From: GCA-2862545 sp047609825
GTDB lineage: Bacteria > Myxococcota_A > UBA796 > GCA-2862545
Direction of reading: 5' to 3'
DNA: 43,267 bases
Assembly (NCBI GenBank): GCA_047609825.1
Contig: JBLFXJ010000015.1
Location: 1-43,267 of the forward strand
Shown here: positions 26,385-35,967 of the stretch, in pieces
How positions within the stretch are numbered: the first letter of the stretch is position 1
Layout of the letters: every line of letters begins with the position of its first letter
Program-made: the position numbers and the translations under genes
Notes under the pieces: model-generated
Seen by the model: the letters and a program-made list of their open reading frames with translations, nothing else
Told to the model about the DNA's origin: nothing
Database searches by the model: none

Positions 26385-26420
26385 AGGCCAGGCACAGTGT
26401 GCCTGGCCTTCGTTGTTTCT
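26385..26420 (+). terminator. Rho-independent terminator after the GltG-like gene
   Basis: An 11-bp perfect stem AGGCCAGGCAC/GTGCCTGGCCT with a 3-nt loop, followed by a T-rich stretch TTCGTTGTTTCT. It ends the main Glt-like transcript 18 nt after the stop, so the following barrel gene needs its own promoter. Confidence 0.88.
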
Positions 26421-26506
26421 GGGCGGGGCGTGGAGTCGCCGTCAATCCCTTTCGCGACCCGCGCAGACATGCTAATCACCACTGCGCAAACCAGTCGGAG
26501 TGACTC

Positions 26507-27211
26507 ATGAGGTCGATTCTCACCGTGCTCGTCTTGGGCGGGCTGACGTCCACAGCTTGGGCGCAAGGGGTGCAAGACCTCGACGGTGACTCACGGTCGG
26601 CTGGAAAGACCCGGGCAAAGGACTTCGAGAACGTCATTGTCCGTGAGGTCGAACGCGGCACGTTCATGAAGGCAGGCATGGGCACACAGCAGTACATCGC
26701 GGCGTTCAGCGGTATCCTGCGCCCGGTCATCGGCCTGAACCTCGCTGTCGGCTCTGACGTCGTCGACAACGAAAATCTCTCGGTCGCAGTAGAGTTCGAC
26801 GTGTCCCAGTCGCTCCAGAACGGTCCGAAGTTCGACGTCCTGGGTTCGCTGCCGGACACAAACAAGATCCAGGGTGACATCCACACCTTCGCAACCGTGG
26901 TGCTGGGTGAGGTGAGCTTCTACCCAACCAAGCGGTTCGGCATCGGCGTGCGAGCCGGCGGCGGCGTGATGTTCGTTCCGAAGCTGATGGACGCCGACGC
27001 CTATAGTCAGCAGGTGGTACTGGAGACGTGGGGGCTTGCAGAAGGGCCGTCCATCCACGAGGGCCCCCAACCGATGGTCGCCGGCGGTCCCACCATCGAG
27101 TACTACACCAAGCTCAGCCACTTCTCACTGGGGCTCGATGTTGACGTTTACTATGTCATCAACTTCGATCTCGCCGTCGCCCCCAACGGGTACGTCAAGT
27201 ACACGTTCTGA
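26507..27211 (+). CDS. outer-membrane beta-barrel protein, GltH/CglE-like
   Basis: A 234-residue secreted protein. The signal peptide ends at TSTAWAQG (residue 19-20), then a polar segment, then alternating strands with a terminal aromatic residue (NGYVKYTF), the outer-membrane insertion signal. It is not a close copy of the two barrels at 15.5-17.1 kb. A single small barrel directly after the GltG-like gene is the place of GltH (CglE) in the M. xanthus G1 cluster. CGGAG is 6 nt before the ATG. It is separated from the GltG-like gene by a terminator. In the 86 nt before it GCTAAT (26471-26476) could be a -10 box, but I see no matching -35. Confidence 0.8.
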   Translation: MRSILTVLVLGGLTSTAWAQGVQDLDGDSRSAGKTRAKDFENVIVREVERGTFMKAGMGTQQYIAAFSGILRPVIGLNLAVGSDVVDNENLSVAVEFDVSQSLQNGPKFDVLGSLPDTNKIQGDIHTFATVVLGEVSFYPTKRFGIGVRAGGGVMFVPKLMDADAYSQQVVLETWGLAEGPSIHEGPQPMVAGGPTIEYYTKLSHFSLGLDVDVYYVINFDLAVAPNGYVKYTF

Positions 27212-27228
27212 GTCTCACACGTCACTGA

Positions 27229-27258
27229 TTGACGGCGCTCGAGCTCAGTCACTCTAGA
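27229..27258 (+). promoter_or_regulatory. candidate promoter for rplC
   Basis: TTGACG (27229-27234), an 18-nt spacer and TCTAGA (27253-27258), 37 nt before the L3 start. The -10 matches consensus only in part. It fits rplC being transcribed on its own here. Confidence 0.35.
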
Positions 27259-27264
27259 CCGTAC

Positions 27265-27279
27265 GACGGCACTGCCGTC
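27265..27279 (+). promoter_or_regulatory. leader hairpin upstream of rplC
   Basis: A perfect 6-bp stem GACGGC/GCCGTC with loop ACT, ending 6 nt before the GGAGGT ribosome-binding site (27286-27291). It could affect translation initiation or bind a ribosomal protein, but such short stems also arise by chance in GC-rich DNA. Confidence 0.35.
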
Positions 27280-27295
27280 CAATGCGGAGGTAAAC

Positions 27296-27955
27296 ATGGC
27301 CAACGAGTCTATGGGCCTTCTCGGCCGCAAGGTCGGAATGACCCAAGTGTTCCAGGATGACGGAAACGTTGTTCCCGTCACGGTCGTCGAGGCGGGGCCA
27401 TGCACCGTCCTGCAGGTGAAGACGAGCGAGACCAAGGACGGCTACAGCGCACTGTTGTTCGGGTTCGGCTCCCAGAAGAAGCAGCGCCTGAACAAGGCTC
27501 AGCTCGGCCAGCTCAAGGCAGCGGGTTGTGAGGACGCTCCCCCGCGCAACAGGGGCGAAGTCCGGGTGCCGGCCTCGGTCGCCGCCAAGCACAAGGTCGG
27601 AGACACCGTCGGAGCCGCTGACGTGTTTACCGTCGGCGACTACGTCGACGTCAGTGGCACGTCGAAGGGCCGTGGGTTCGCGGGCGTGTTCAAGCGCCAC
27701 AACTTCGCGGGCTTCATCCGGTCGCACGGTACGCACGAGTTCTTCCGGCATGGCGGCTCAATCGGCACACGTCTCACGCCTGGCCATGTGCTCAAGGGCA
27801 AGAAGATGCCCGGACAGATGGGGAACAAGCGCGTCACGGTACAGAACCTCAAGGTCGTCCGCGTCGACACCGACCGCAGCCTTGTGTACGTGCGTGGCGG
27901 TGTGCCCGGTCCAAACGGCGGTTTGGTCACCCTTCGCATCGCGGTGAAGAAGTAG
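27296..27955 (+). CDS. rplC: 50S ribosomal protein L3 (uL3)
   Basis: A 219-residue ribosomal protein L3, which binds 23S rRNA near its 3' end and reaches the peptidyl-transferase centre. Hallmarks: LLGRKVGMTQVFQDDGNVVP at the N-terminus, KGRGFAGVFKRHNFAG, then GGSIGTRLTPG, KGKKMPGQMGNKRVTVQNL and a GxVPGPNGG end. Length is normal. The Gln methylated by PrmB in E. coli L3 is Thr here. GGAGGT is 4 nt before the ATG. L3 normally sits between rpsJ and rplD in the S10 operon. Here it stands alone, with a terminator behind it and guaB convergent, so it is either a displaced single copy or a second copy. Nothing suggests it is a pseudogene. Confidence 0.97.
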   Translation: MANESMGLLGRKVGMTQVFQDDGNVVPVTVVEAGPCTVLQVKTSETKDGYSALLFGFGSQKKQRLNKAQLGQLKAAGCEDAPPRNRGEVRVPASVAAKHKVGDTVGAADVFTVGDYVDVSGTSKGRGFAGVFKRHNFAGFIRSHGTHEFFRHGGSIGTRLTPGHVLKGKKMPGQMGNKRVTVQNLKVVRVDTDRSLVYVRGGVPGPNGGLVTLRIAVKK

Positions 27956-27978
27956 ACCTTCGAGCCCTATGGCGGTAT

Positions 27979-28007
27979 AGCCCCGCTTCCGGCAACGGAG
28001 CGGGGCT
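27979..28007 (+). terminator. terminator hairpin after rplC (may serve guaB too)
   Basis: AGCCCCGCT(T)CCG pairs with CGGAGCGGGGCT with one bulged T and a GCAA tetraloop, followed by TCGTCGTT. It lies 23 nt after the rplC stop and about 40 nt beyond the convergent guaB stop. Confidence 0.82.
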
Positions 28008-28048
28008 TCGTCGTTCAGGGCGTTGCGTGCTGAATACCCGTCGGGGCC

Positions 28049-29518
<1,470 letters not shown>

Positions 29519-29602
29519 GGCGCCTCCGGCCTGGTCGCGCTTCTATACGGCGTCGACTCGTCGGGCAAAGAGCACATAAGTGCACCTACCGTGCCGGCAC
29601 CG

Positions 29603-29631
29603 TTGACAGTATCCCAGGATCGCCCTTAAGT
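29603..29631 (+). promoter_or_regulatory. candidate promoter of the TRAP-transporter operon
   Basis: TTGACA (29603-29608), a 17-nt spacer and TTAAGT (29626-29631), about 95 nt before the first gene. The -35 is perfect and the spacing optimal. The 206-nt gap shared with the divergent guaB shows no gene. Confidence 0.5.
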
Positions 29632-29724
29632 GAGCCGGAACCGAGGCTGTCTGGAGTCGGTGCAATCCGCCGCCCAAAGGCTCGCTCGGATGCTTGTCAA
29701 CGCGACAGATGATGGAGCGGAATC

Positions 29725-30621
29725 ATGCGCGCAGTGCTCGTGGTCATCTTCCTGGTAGCCTGTGGAAAGCACCCTGGGAGCTACGACAACTCGGCAGCGG
29801 CTGCAGCTGAAGGTGCGAAGGCCGCCGCGTCGACAGATGCAGCGACGGCCGCGGACCAGGCCTGGTCGGAACGCTTCGATGAGCAGCGGCTGAAGGATGC
29901 GCTGGACGCCTATGAAGCGATCGCCGCCGCCGACAGCACCAACCGCCAGGCGCTTGAGCGCCTCACTCGAGGCTGGTACTTCTGGGGTGACGCCTTCTCG
30001 GATGACAAGGACACCAAGGTGGAACGGTGGGGCACAGCCATCGAGTGGGGAACTCGGTGCCTCTCGCTGAACGAGCAGTTCGCACAAGCCATCGCCGATG
30101 GCAAGAAGGAGAAGGAGGCGGTCGAGTTCGCGACGCGCGCAGACGTACCCTGCTTGTACTGGACAGCAACTGCGCTAGGCAAGTGGGGCAAGGCCCAGAG
30201 CCTGTCCAAGACGCTCCGCCACCTGCCGACTGTCAAGGCCTACGTCTCAACGACCGAGCAGCTCGATCCGGCCTACTTCAACTACGGCCCGGCTCGATAT
30301 TGGGGGGCCTATTACTCGGCCCTACCGTCATTTGCCGGGCGGGACTTCGACAAGTCCACCGAGTATTTTGCCGCGTCCATCGAAGGTGCGCCGTACTACC
30401 TCGCGACTCGGGTGCTCCGAGCCGAGATGCTCGCCGTGGGTACCGCGAACGTGTCGCTGTTCGACGCCGACCTGGCCCATGTGCTCGCCGCGGATGCCAA
30501 CGCGAAGCCAGATGCCGGGGTCACGGCCGAGAACATGAAGGAGCAGGAGAAGGCGAAGTCATTGATCGCACGACGCAGCGAGCTCTTCGACAAGAAGGCG
30601 CTCGAGAGTTCGGGCGACTGA
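29725..30621 (+). CDS. TRAP transporter T-component lipoprotein (TatT-like)
   Basis: A 298-residue lipoprotein with lipobox LVAC (Cys13) and an all-helical body with cryptic TPR-like pairs (ALDAYEAIAAADSTNRQALE, STEYFAASIEGAPYYLATRV) and a conserved-looking GWYFWGDAF segment. This is the T-component (TatT) of TPR-associated TRAP transporters (TPATs), in which the periplasmic TPR lipoprotein binds the substrate protein. The assignment is supported by the DctP protein and fused permease downstream. A low-complexity Ala segment (residues 24-44) follows the lipid anchor. There are 73 nt to the next gene. Confidence 0.85.
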   Translation: MRAVLVVIFLVACGKHPGSYDNSAAAAAEGAKAAASTDAATAADQAWSERFDEQRLKDALDAYEAIAAADSTNRQALERLTRGWYFWGDAFSDDKDTKVERWGTAIEWGTRCLSLNEQFAQAIADGKKEKEAVEFATRADVPCLYWTATALGKWGKAQSLSKTLRHLPTVKAYVSTTEQLDPAYFNYGPARYWGAYYSALPSFAGRDFDKSTEYFAASIEGAPYYLATRVLRAEMLAVGTANVSLFDADLAHVLAADANAKPDAGVTAENMKEQEKAKSLIARRSELFDKKALESSGD

Positions 30622-30694
30622 TCCGTTCTTGCACCTCCCATCGATCAGGCCGCTTCCCGACCCATCTCGCCTCGGCCCTCACTAGGAGAACCCC

Positions 30695-31717
30695 ATGCCT
30701 ACCTCTTGGACGCGCACGATGGCCGCTGCGGCAGGCGCAGCAGGCCTCTTGCTCGCGCTCGGCTCCGGTGCGGGCGCTCAGGGCCCACACGAGCTGAACA
30801 TCGGGAGCCTCGCTCCCAAGGGCACGCCCTGGATGGACATGCTTGAGAAGATGGAGACCCTGATCGAGAAGGAATCTGGCGGTCGGATCAACGTGATCCT
30901 GCGCCCGCCGGGTGTGATGGGTGAAGTCGAGATGGTCCGCGAAACGCGCCGCGGCGAGCGGCTGCAGGCTTGCGCAGTGACCACGGCGGCCCTCGCCGAG
31001 GGCGGGAACATTCCCCAGCTGTCGATCATCGAACTCCCGTTTTTGTTCGCGAGCAATGCCGAAGCGGACCACGTGCTCGATTCCGTCCTGTTCGACCACT
31101 TCGACGGGGTGCTTGGCCGACGCGGGTTCGTGCTGGGACTGTGGTCGGAGAACGGCTGGAGGTCGTTCGGCACCAAGGGTGAGGCCATCCGAAAGCCTGC
31201 CGATCTGAAGAAGTTCAAGATGCGGTCGCAAGAGTCGGACGTGCACATGGCCATGTACAAGGCGTTCGGCGGCCAGGCCGTTCAGAAGCCGATGACGGAA
31301 GTCCTCACCGCCTTGCAGTCCAACGTGATCGACGGGCTGGACAACACGGCGCTCTACATCCAGGCCGGCGGCCTTGCAGAGCCACTGGATTACTTCACGC
31401 TGAGCCGCCACATCTACCAGCCCGCCGCCATCGTGTACTCGAAGAGTTGGTTCGGCGGCCTGGAACCCGACCTTCAGGCCGTGCTTCGCAAGCCCAAGGA
31501 GCTGACGGCATCCGGCCGCGCAGCGATCCGGGCCGAAGAGGCCGAGATGGTCGCTACGATGGAGGTGTTCGACGTGGAAGTGATCGAGCTCACCGAGGCC
31601 GACCGCAAGGCATTCTCCGACGTTGCGAAGGCCATGCACTCGTCCTACGCGGCGAGTGTCGATGGTGGGAGCGACGTGCTGGGCATGGTCCAGGCCGCAC
31701 TCGCGCAGACCCGCTGA
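30695..31717 (+). CDS. TRAP transporter substrate-binding protein, DctP family
   Basis: A 340-residue periplasmic binding protein with a signal peptide (ALGSGAGAQ, cut near residue 28-29). DctP family marks are LAPKGTPWMDMLEKM at the mature N-terminus, ELPFLF, NGWRSFGTKG, the LKKFKMRSQES block (its Arg usually holds the substrate carboxylate) and EVLTALQSNVIDGLDN. The substrate is probably an organic acid or other carboxylate, but TPATs are known to differ. AGGAG stands upstream of the ATG. It lies between the TatT-like lipoprotein and the permease in one operon. Confidence 0.93.
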   Translation: MPTSWTRTMAAAAGAAGLLLALGSGAGAQGPHELNIGSLAPKGTPWMDMLEKMETLIEKESGGRINVILRPPGVMGEVEMVRETRRGERLQACAVTTAALAEGGNIPQLSIIELPFLFASNAEADHVLDSVLFDHFDGVLGRRGFVLGLWSENGWRSFGTKGEAIRKPADLKKFKMRSQESDVHMAMYKAFGGQAVQKPMTEVLTALQSNVIDGLDNTALYIQAGGLAEPLDYFTLSRHIYQPAAIVYSKSWFGGLEPDLQAVLRKPKELTASGRAAIRAEEAEMVATMEVFDVEVIELTEADRKAFSDVAKAMHSSYAASVDGGSDVLGMVQAALAQTR

Positions 31718-31724
31718 CAGACGC

Positions 31725-34001
31725 ATGGTCCAGGCACTGGTGGACGCGGTAGGCGCTGGCTTCCGCATCATCGATAGCGGCATTCGAGGCGCGGCTTCCG
31801 CTGGCCGAGCCACATGGACGACCGCAGCTGCAGGCCCCCTTCAAGAGTTGGTGGTCTGGAGCATCATCATCGGCACTGGCATCCTGGTGGTCGCCGAGCG
31901 TGCCGGTCAGCGGTTCGATCAGCTCTTCGGGCGACTCGAGCGCGCACTGGTCTCGATCGCCATGGTCCTGATGACCTTCCTCGCGTTCAACGAGTACCTG
32001 GCGCGAGAGTTCAGCCCCAGCCTCGGCGACCTCGGAGGCCTGTGGGCCCTCGAAGGTCAGATGAACATGGCGCTACTGCTGATGGTGGTGGTTGGGTTCC
32101 TTGGCGCCTCGATCGCGACCCAAGAACGCAAACACATCGCCGTCGACGCCATCGACCGGGTGCTCTCCGTCCCCAGCGCGAAGTTCGTCCGGCGCTTGAC
32201 CAACGGCATTGCAGCCGTCCTCTGCGCAGTGTTCGCTCACGGCTCATGGGAAGCTGTGTTCCGTCACTGCCACGACGCCTTCGAGGGCGCGCGCGTGTGG
32301 GGGCCCCTCGTCGCCCCGATAAACGGGCTCGTCACCATGATGCCGGGGGACAAGTACGGTATCGGAACTCCCTTCCCCACCATGGATGACTGGATCGACG
32401 CGCAATACGACGCTGATCTGGACCCATTCGCCAGCTTTGCCTTTGGATTCGTCGACGCCGGGAGCCGGTTTCCCCTCTGGGTCCCAGTCCTGTTCCTCGT
32501 CGCCGCGTTCGCCATCATGTCGTTGCGGTTCGCCGGCCACGCTCTGTACGTGCAGCCGTCCATCGACAGTCCACGGGGCGCCCCATCGCGTCGCCCAGCG
32601 GACATCGTGCTGGCCGGGGCCCTGCCCGGGGCTCTGGTCGTGCTGGCTCTGGGAGCTTGGCTCGGTACCGGATGGCTCGTTCTCTTGAGTTCGGTGGCCC
32701 TCGTGTTCCTCGGAGCTCCATTGTTCGTCGCCGTTGGCGTAGGCACGCTCGCGTGCTGGATCCTGCTGCGGGGCGGGTCAGCGGAGACCGTCGTATCGGA
32801 CATGTTCGAGGCGACCAAGAAGCAAGAGCTGCTTGCGATCCCGTTCTTCGTGCTGGCAGGCAACTTGATGACGCGGGGCAGCATCGCTACGCGCCTCATC
32901 GCGTTCGCGAGGGCGTGTATCGGCGGAGTGCCTGGCGGACTCGGCGTCGGCGCAGTCGCCGCATGCGCGTTCTTTGCGGCGATCAGTGGCTCCTCGCCAG
33001 TGACGGTCATCGCCATCGGTTCGATCATGTTCCCGATGCTGATCAAGGAGGGCTACACCGAGCGGTTCAGCATGGGCTTGCTGACAACAGCTGGAGGACT
33101 CGGCATCATCATCCCGCCATCGATCCCGATGATCGTCTACGCGATCATGGTGTCGAACGCCCCGGGAGTGGGAGTCATCGACCCAGCGACCTTGTTCATG
33201 GCTGGTGTCGGCCCGGGCTTGTTCATCGCGTCGACTTTGGCAATGTACACCTTCTACGTGATGTGGCCGCGGGACGCAGCGCCAAGTGGCGACGTGGACT
33301 GGAGTGCGTGGGGAGCCGATGTAGGACGCACTTTCCTCCGAGGTGTTCCCAGCCTCATGCTTCCTGTTCTCATCCTGGGTGGGATCTACGGCGTGCTCGA
33401 CTTCGCTCCGTTTGGCGTGGAGTTCGCGATACGGTTCACTGTCACGGAAGCTGCTGCGGTGGCGGTGGTGTACGCCCTCGCAGTGGAGCTCCTCCTGCAT
33501 CGAGAGTTGCGCCTCCGCGACCTGCCCTCCGTGTTCTCCGAGAGTGCAGTGATGATGGGATCGTTGTTCTTGATCCTCGTCATTGCGATCTCGCTGAACC
33601 GGTTCTTCGTCTTCCAGCAGATCCCCGAAGCAGCGACGGACTGGATGCTCGCTCGGGTCGACAGCCAGTTCACGTTCTTGATCATGGTGAACCTGTTCTT
33701 GTTGGCGCTCGGATGCGTCATGGACATCCTGTCGGCCATCTTGATCGTGGCTCCCCTCCTCGCACCCATCGCGGCGTCGTACGGAATCCACCCGATACAC
33801 TTCGGGATCATGTTCATCGTGAACCTCGAGTTGGGCTACCTGACTCCCCCCATGGGAATCAACTTGTTCGTGGCATCCACGGTGTTCGAACGCCCAATCC
33901 TCGAGGTCATTCGCGCCGTGGTGCCATTCTTGCTCCTCATGCTCGGATGCCTTGCTGTGATCGTGTGGGTGCCCGAGCTCTCATTGTTCCTCGTGGAGTA
34001 G
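31725..34001 (+). CDS. fused TRAP transporter permease (DctQ-DctM)
   Basis: A 758-residue inner-membrane protein that combines the small DctQ subunit (about residues 40-310, four or five helices with an inserted loop GPLVAPINGLVTMMPGDKYG) and the large DctM subunit (about 310-758, a dozen helices). DctM marks are IPFFVLAGNLMTRG, ISGSSPVTVIAIGS and the GGLGIIIPPSIPMIVYAI and LGYLTPPMGIN blocks. DctM carries substrate using a sodium or proton gradient. The start is ATG 31725, 7 nt after the binding-protein stop; the open frame upstream lies inside that gene. pyrE follows after 4 nt. The loop of about 90 residues between the DctQ helices is longer than usual. Confidence 0.92.
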   Translation: MVQALVDAVGAGFRIIDSGIRGAASAGRATWTTAAAGPLQELVVWSIIIGTGILVVAERAGQRFDQLFGRLERALVSIAMVLMTFLAFNEYLAREFSPSLGDLGGLWALEGQMNMALLLMVVVGFLGASIATQERKHIAVDAIDRVLSVPSAKFVRRLTNGIAAVLCAVFAHGSWEAVFRHCHDAFEGARVWGPLVAPINGLVTMMPGDKYGIGTPFPTMDDWIDAQYDADLDPFASFAFGFVDAGSRFPLWVPVLFLVAAFAIMSLRFAGHALYVQPSIDSPRGAPSRRPADIVLAGALPGALVVLALGAWLGTGWLVLLSSVALVFLGAPLFVAVGVGTLACWILLRGGSAETVVSDMFEATKKQELLAIPFFVLAGNLMTRGSIATRLIAFARACIGGVPGGLGVGAVAACAFFAAISGSSPVTVIAIGSIMFPMLIKEGYTERFSMGLLTTAGGLGIIIPPSIPMIVYAIMVSNAPGVGVIDPATLFMAGVGPGLFIASTLAMYTFYVMWPRDAAPSGDVDWSAWGADVGRTFLRGVPSLMLPVLILGGIYGVLDFAPFGVEFAIRFTVTEAAAVAVVYALAVELLLHRELRLRDLPSVFSESAVMMGSLFLILVIAISLNRFFVFQQIPEAATDWMLARVDSQFTFLIMVNLFLLALGCVMDILSAILIVAPLLAPIAASYGIHPIHFGIMFIVNLELGYLTPPMGINLFVASTVFERPILEVIRAVVPFLLLMLGCLAVIVWVPELSLFLVE

Positions 34002-34005
34002 ACCG

Positions 34006-34545
34006 ATGGATCGGCTGACTGAGCTGCTGCGAGAGAAGGCCGTGCGAACTGGGTCGTTCACCCTGGCCAGCGGCAAGAAGAGCGACCTGTACGTGGACGC
34101 ACGACAGGTGACCCTGCACGCGGAGGGATGTCGGCTTATCGCGGAGGCTATCCTCGATCGCCTGCATCCGGAGGTACACGCCATCGGCGGGTTGACGATG
34201 GGCGCCGACCCCGTGGCATGCAGCGTCGCTGCGCTGTCCACGCTTCGCGGTCGGCCGGTTCACGCGTTCCTCATTCGCAAGAAGCCGAAGGGACATGGAA
34301 CCGGCGGAGTACTCGAAGGGATGGGCAACGTGCCCGCAGGCACCTCCGTCGCTGTGGTCGAGGACACCACGACAACGGGCTCCTCCCTCCTCGAAGCGGT
34401 CGCCCGAGCCAAGGAAGGCGGACTTCACGTCGTTCAGTGCATCACGGTCGTCGATCGGCAGGAAGGGGCTGCAGAGGCAGTAGCGGCCGCTGGGCTCACC
34501 CTGGAAGCCCTGGTCACGCGCGAGCTACTGCTGTCTGACGCCTAG
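34006..34545 (+). CDS. pyrE: orotate phosphoribosyltransferase
   Basis: A 179-residue cytoplasmic enzyme that joins orotate to PRPP to form OMP in pyrimidine synthesis. It shows TGSFTLASGKKSDLYVDAR (orotate/active-site region), the catalytic loop RKKPKGHGTGG (91-101) and the PRPP motif VAVVEDTTTTGSS (115-127). Length is a little short but normal for this branch. It starts 4 nt after the TRAP permease and is followed 9 nt later by an aminopeptidase, so it is co-transcribed with both. Confidence 0.96.
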   Translation: MDRLTELLREKAVRTGSFTLASGKKSDLYVDARQVTLHAEGCRLIAEAILDRLHPEVHAIGGLTMGADPVACSVAALSTLRGRPVHAFLIRKKPKGHGTGGVLEGMGNVPAGTSVAVVEDTTTTGSSLLEAVARAKEGGLHVVQCITVVDRQEGAAEAVAAAGLTLEALVTRELLLSDA

Positions 34546-34554
34546 GAGTACTCG

Positions 34555-35958
34555 ATGTCCGCCCACCATGACGCGCGCCGGGACCGACTGACAGCCGAGG
34601 TGGGAGGAGCAATCCTGCTGCTCGGGAACGGAGTTCGGGATCGCAATCTGCCTGGCTACGGAGTTCGATTCCGGCAAGACAGCACCTTCTTGTACTACAC
34701 CGGCTGCACGATTCCTGGCGCCGCGGTGCTACTGCATGACGGGTGCTTCACGCTATACCTCCAGGCGGCCGCGGATGACGACGTTCTTTGGCACGGACCG
34801 GGGGCGAGCCCCGCCGAGATTGGCGCGCGCCTAGGGGCGACGAAGGTGCTTTGCTCACGGGAGCTTCCAGCATCAATTCGGACCCTGCAGGACCGCCAGG
34901 TGGAAGTTCACACCGTAGCGGTGGCCGATGCGGCGCGGAATGCGGCGGCGTCCGGTTGGCTCGGCACCGTTCTCGTGTTTGGCTCGCACAACGGATCTGA
35001 GGCCCTGATCGACGCCATCATTCGCCATCGACGGGCGAAGTCCGCCCTGGAGATCGAGGAGATGCGTCGGGCGGCTGCGGCCTCCTGCGACGCGCATCGC
35101 GCCATCGTGGCCTGCACGCGCGAAGGCATCGCGGAGGCAGACCTGGCCGCGTTGTTCACTGGCGTCCTGGGTGCCCACGGTTGCGTCCCCGGCTACGACA
35201 CGATCCTGTCACAGGACGGCGATATCCTCCACAATCACGCGCACACCAACACCCTCACAGCGGGGCGTATGGTTCTCTGCGACGGTGGAGGCGAGGTCGC
35301 CACTGGCTACGGCGTGGACATCACGCGGACGTGGCCAGTCTCTGGAACCTTCACAGCAAGACAAGCCGCCGCCTACGACGCTGTGCTGCGGGCGCAGCTC
35401 GCTTCCATCGAGCTGTGCCGGCCAGGCGTGCGCTACCGCGCCGTTCACGACGCCGCGTGCATGGTACTGGCGGAGTTCCTGGTGGACGAGGGCCTGCTTC
35501 GCGGATCGGCGGAAGATGTCGTCGCTACTGGCGCGCACGCGCTGTTCTTCCCACATGGCGTCGGTCATCACCTTGGGCTCGACGTCCATGACATGGAGAA
35601 TTTCGGGGATCGCCCTAGCTATCCCACCGGAAGCGGTCGCCCACAAGGGTTTGGAACCCGCTACCTCCGACTCGACCTGCCCTTGGAGGAAGACTGGGTC
35701 GTCACCGTGGAGCCGGGATTCTACGTCGTAGACGCCATCTTGGACGACGCCGCGCTCACCGTGCCGCATCGAGACATGATGGCCCATGACCGCATCGCGA
35801 AGTGGCGAGGTTTCGGCGGCATTCGCATCGAGGATGACGTTCACGTCACCAGCTGCGGCCCCAGCGTACTCACGTCGGAGACACCCAAGACGCCTGCCGA
35901 GATTCAAGCACTTGTGGGCAGCCGGCCTCCGCCGAGGGCGTTCCTCACCGGGTTCTGA
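34555..35958 (+). CDS. pepP: Xaa-Pro aminopeptidase (M24B)
   Basis: A 467-residue cytoplasmic metallopeptidase that removes N-terminal residues before proline. The N-terminal creatinase-like domain (about 1-165) carries FRQDSTFLYYTGC. The catalytic pita-bread domain has the full set of dimetal ligands: Asp243 (LCDGGGE), Asp255 (GVDITRTWP), His338 (HGVGHHLGLDVHD), Glu386 (VTVEPGFYV) and Glu426 (GIRIEDDVHVT). Length matches PepP. AGGAG is placed before the ATG. It is the last gene of the plus-strand operon; nadB ends only 9 nt away on the other strand. Confidence 0.95.
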   Translation: MSAHHDARRDRLTAEVGGAILLLGNGVRDRNLPGYGVRFRQDSTFLYYTGCTIPGAAVLLHDGCFTLYLQAAADDDVLWHGPGASPAEIGARLGATKVLCSRELPASIRTLQDRQVEVHTVAVADAARNAAASGWLGTVLVFGSHNGSEALIDAIIRHRRAKSALEIEEMRRAAAASCDAHRAIVACTREGIAEADLAALFTGVLGAHGCVPGYDTILSQDGDILHNHAHTNTLTAGRMVLCDGGGEVATGYGVDITRTWPVSGTFTARQAAAYDAVLRAQLASIELCRPGVRYRAVHDAACMVLAEFLVDEGLLRGSAEDVVATGAHALFFPHGVGHHLGLDVHDMENFGDRPSYPTGSGRPQGFGTRYLRLDLPLEEDWVVTVEPGFYVVDAILDDAALTVPHRDMMAHDRIAKWRGFGGIRIEDDVHVTSCGPSVLTSETPKTPAEIQALVGSRPPPRAFLTGF

Positions 35959-35967
35959 TCGGGCCGC

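Noticed and set aside
31683..31735. A 13-nt direct repeat (GCATGGTCCAGGC at 31683 and 31723) around the permease start
   Set aside because: Could be an attachment or duplication trace, but the copies sit within coding ends, no mobile gene is near, and chance similarity is enough to explain it.
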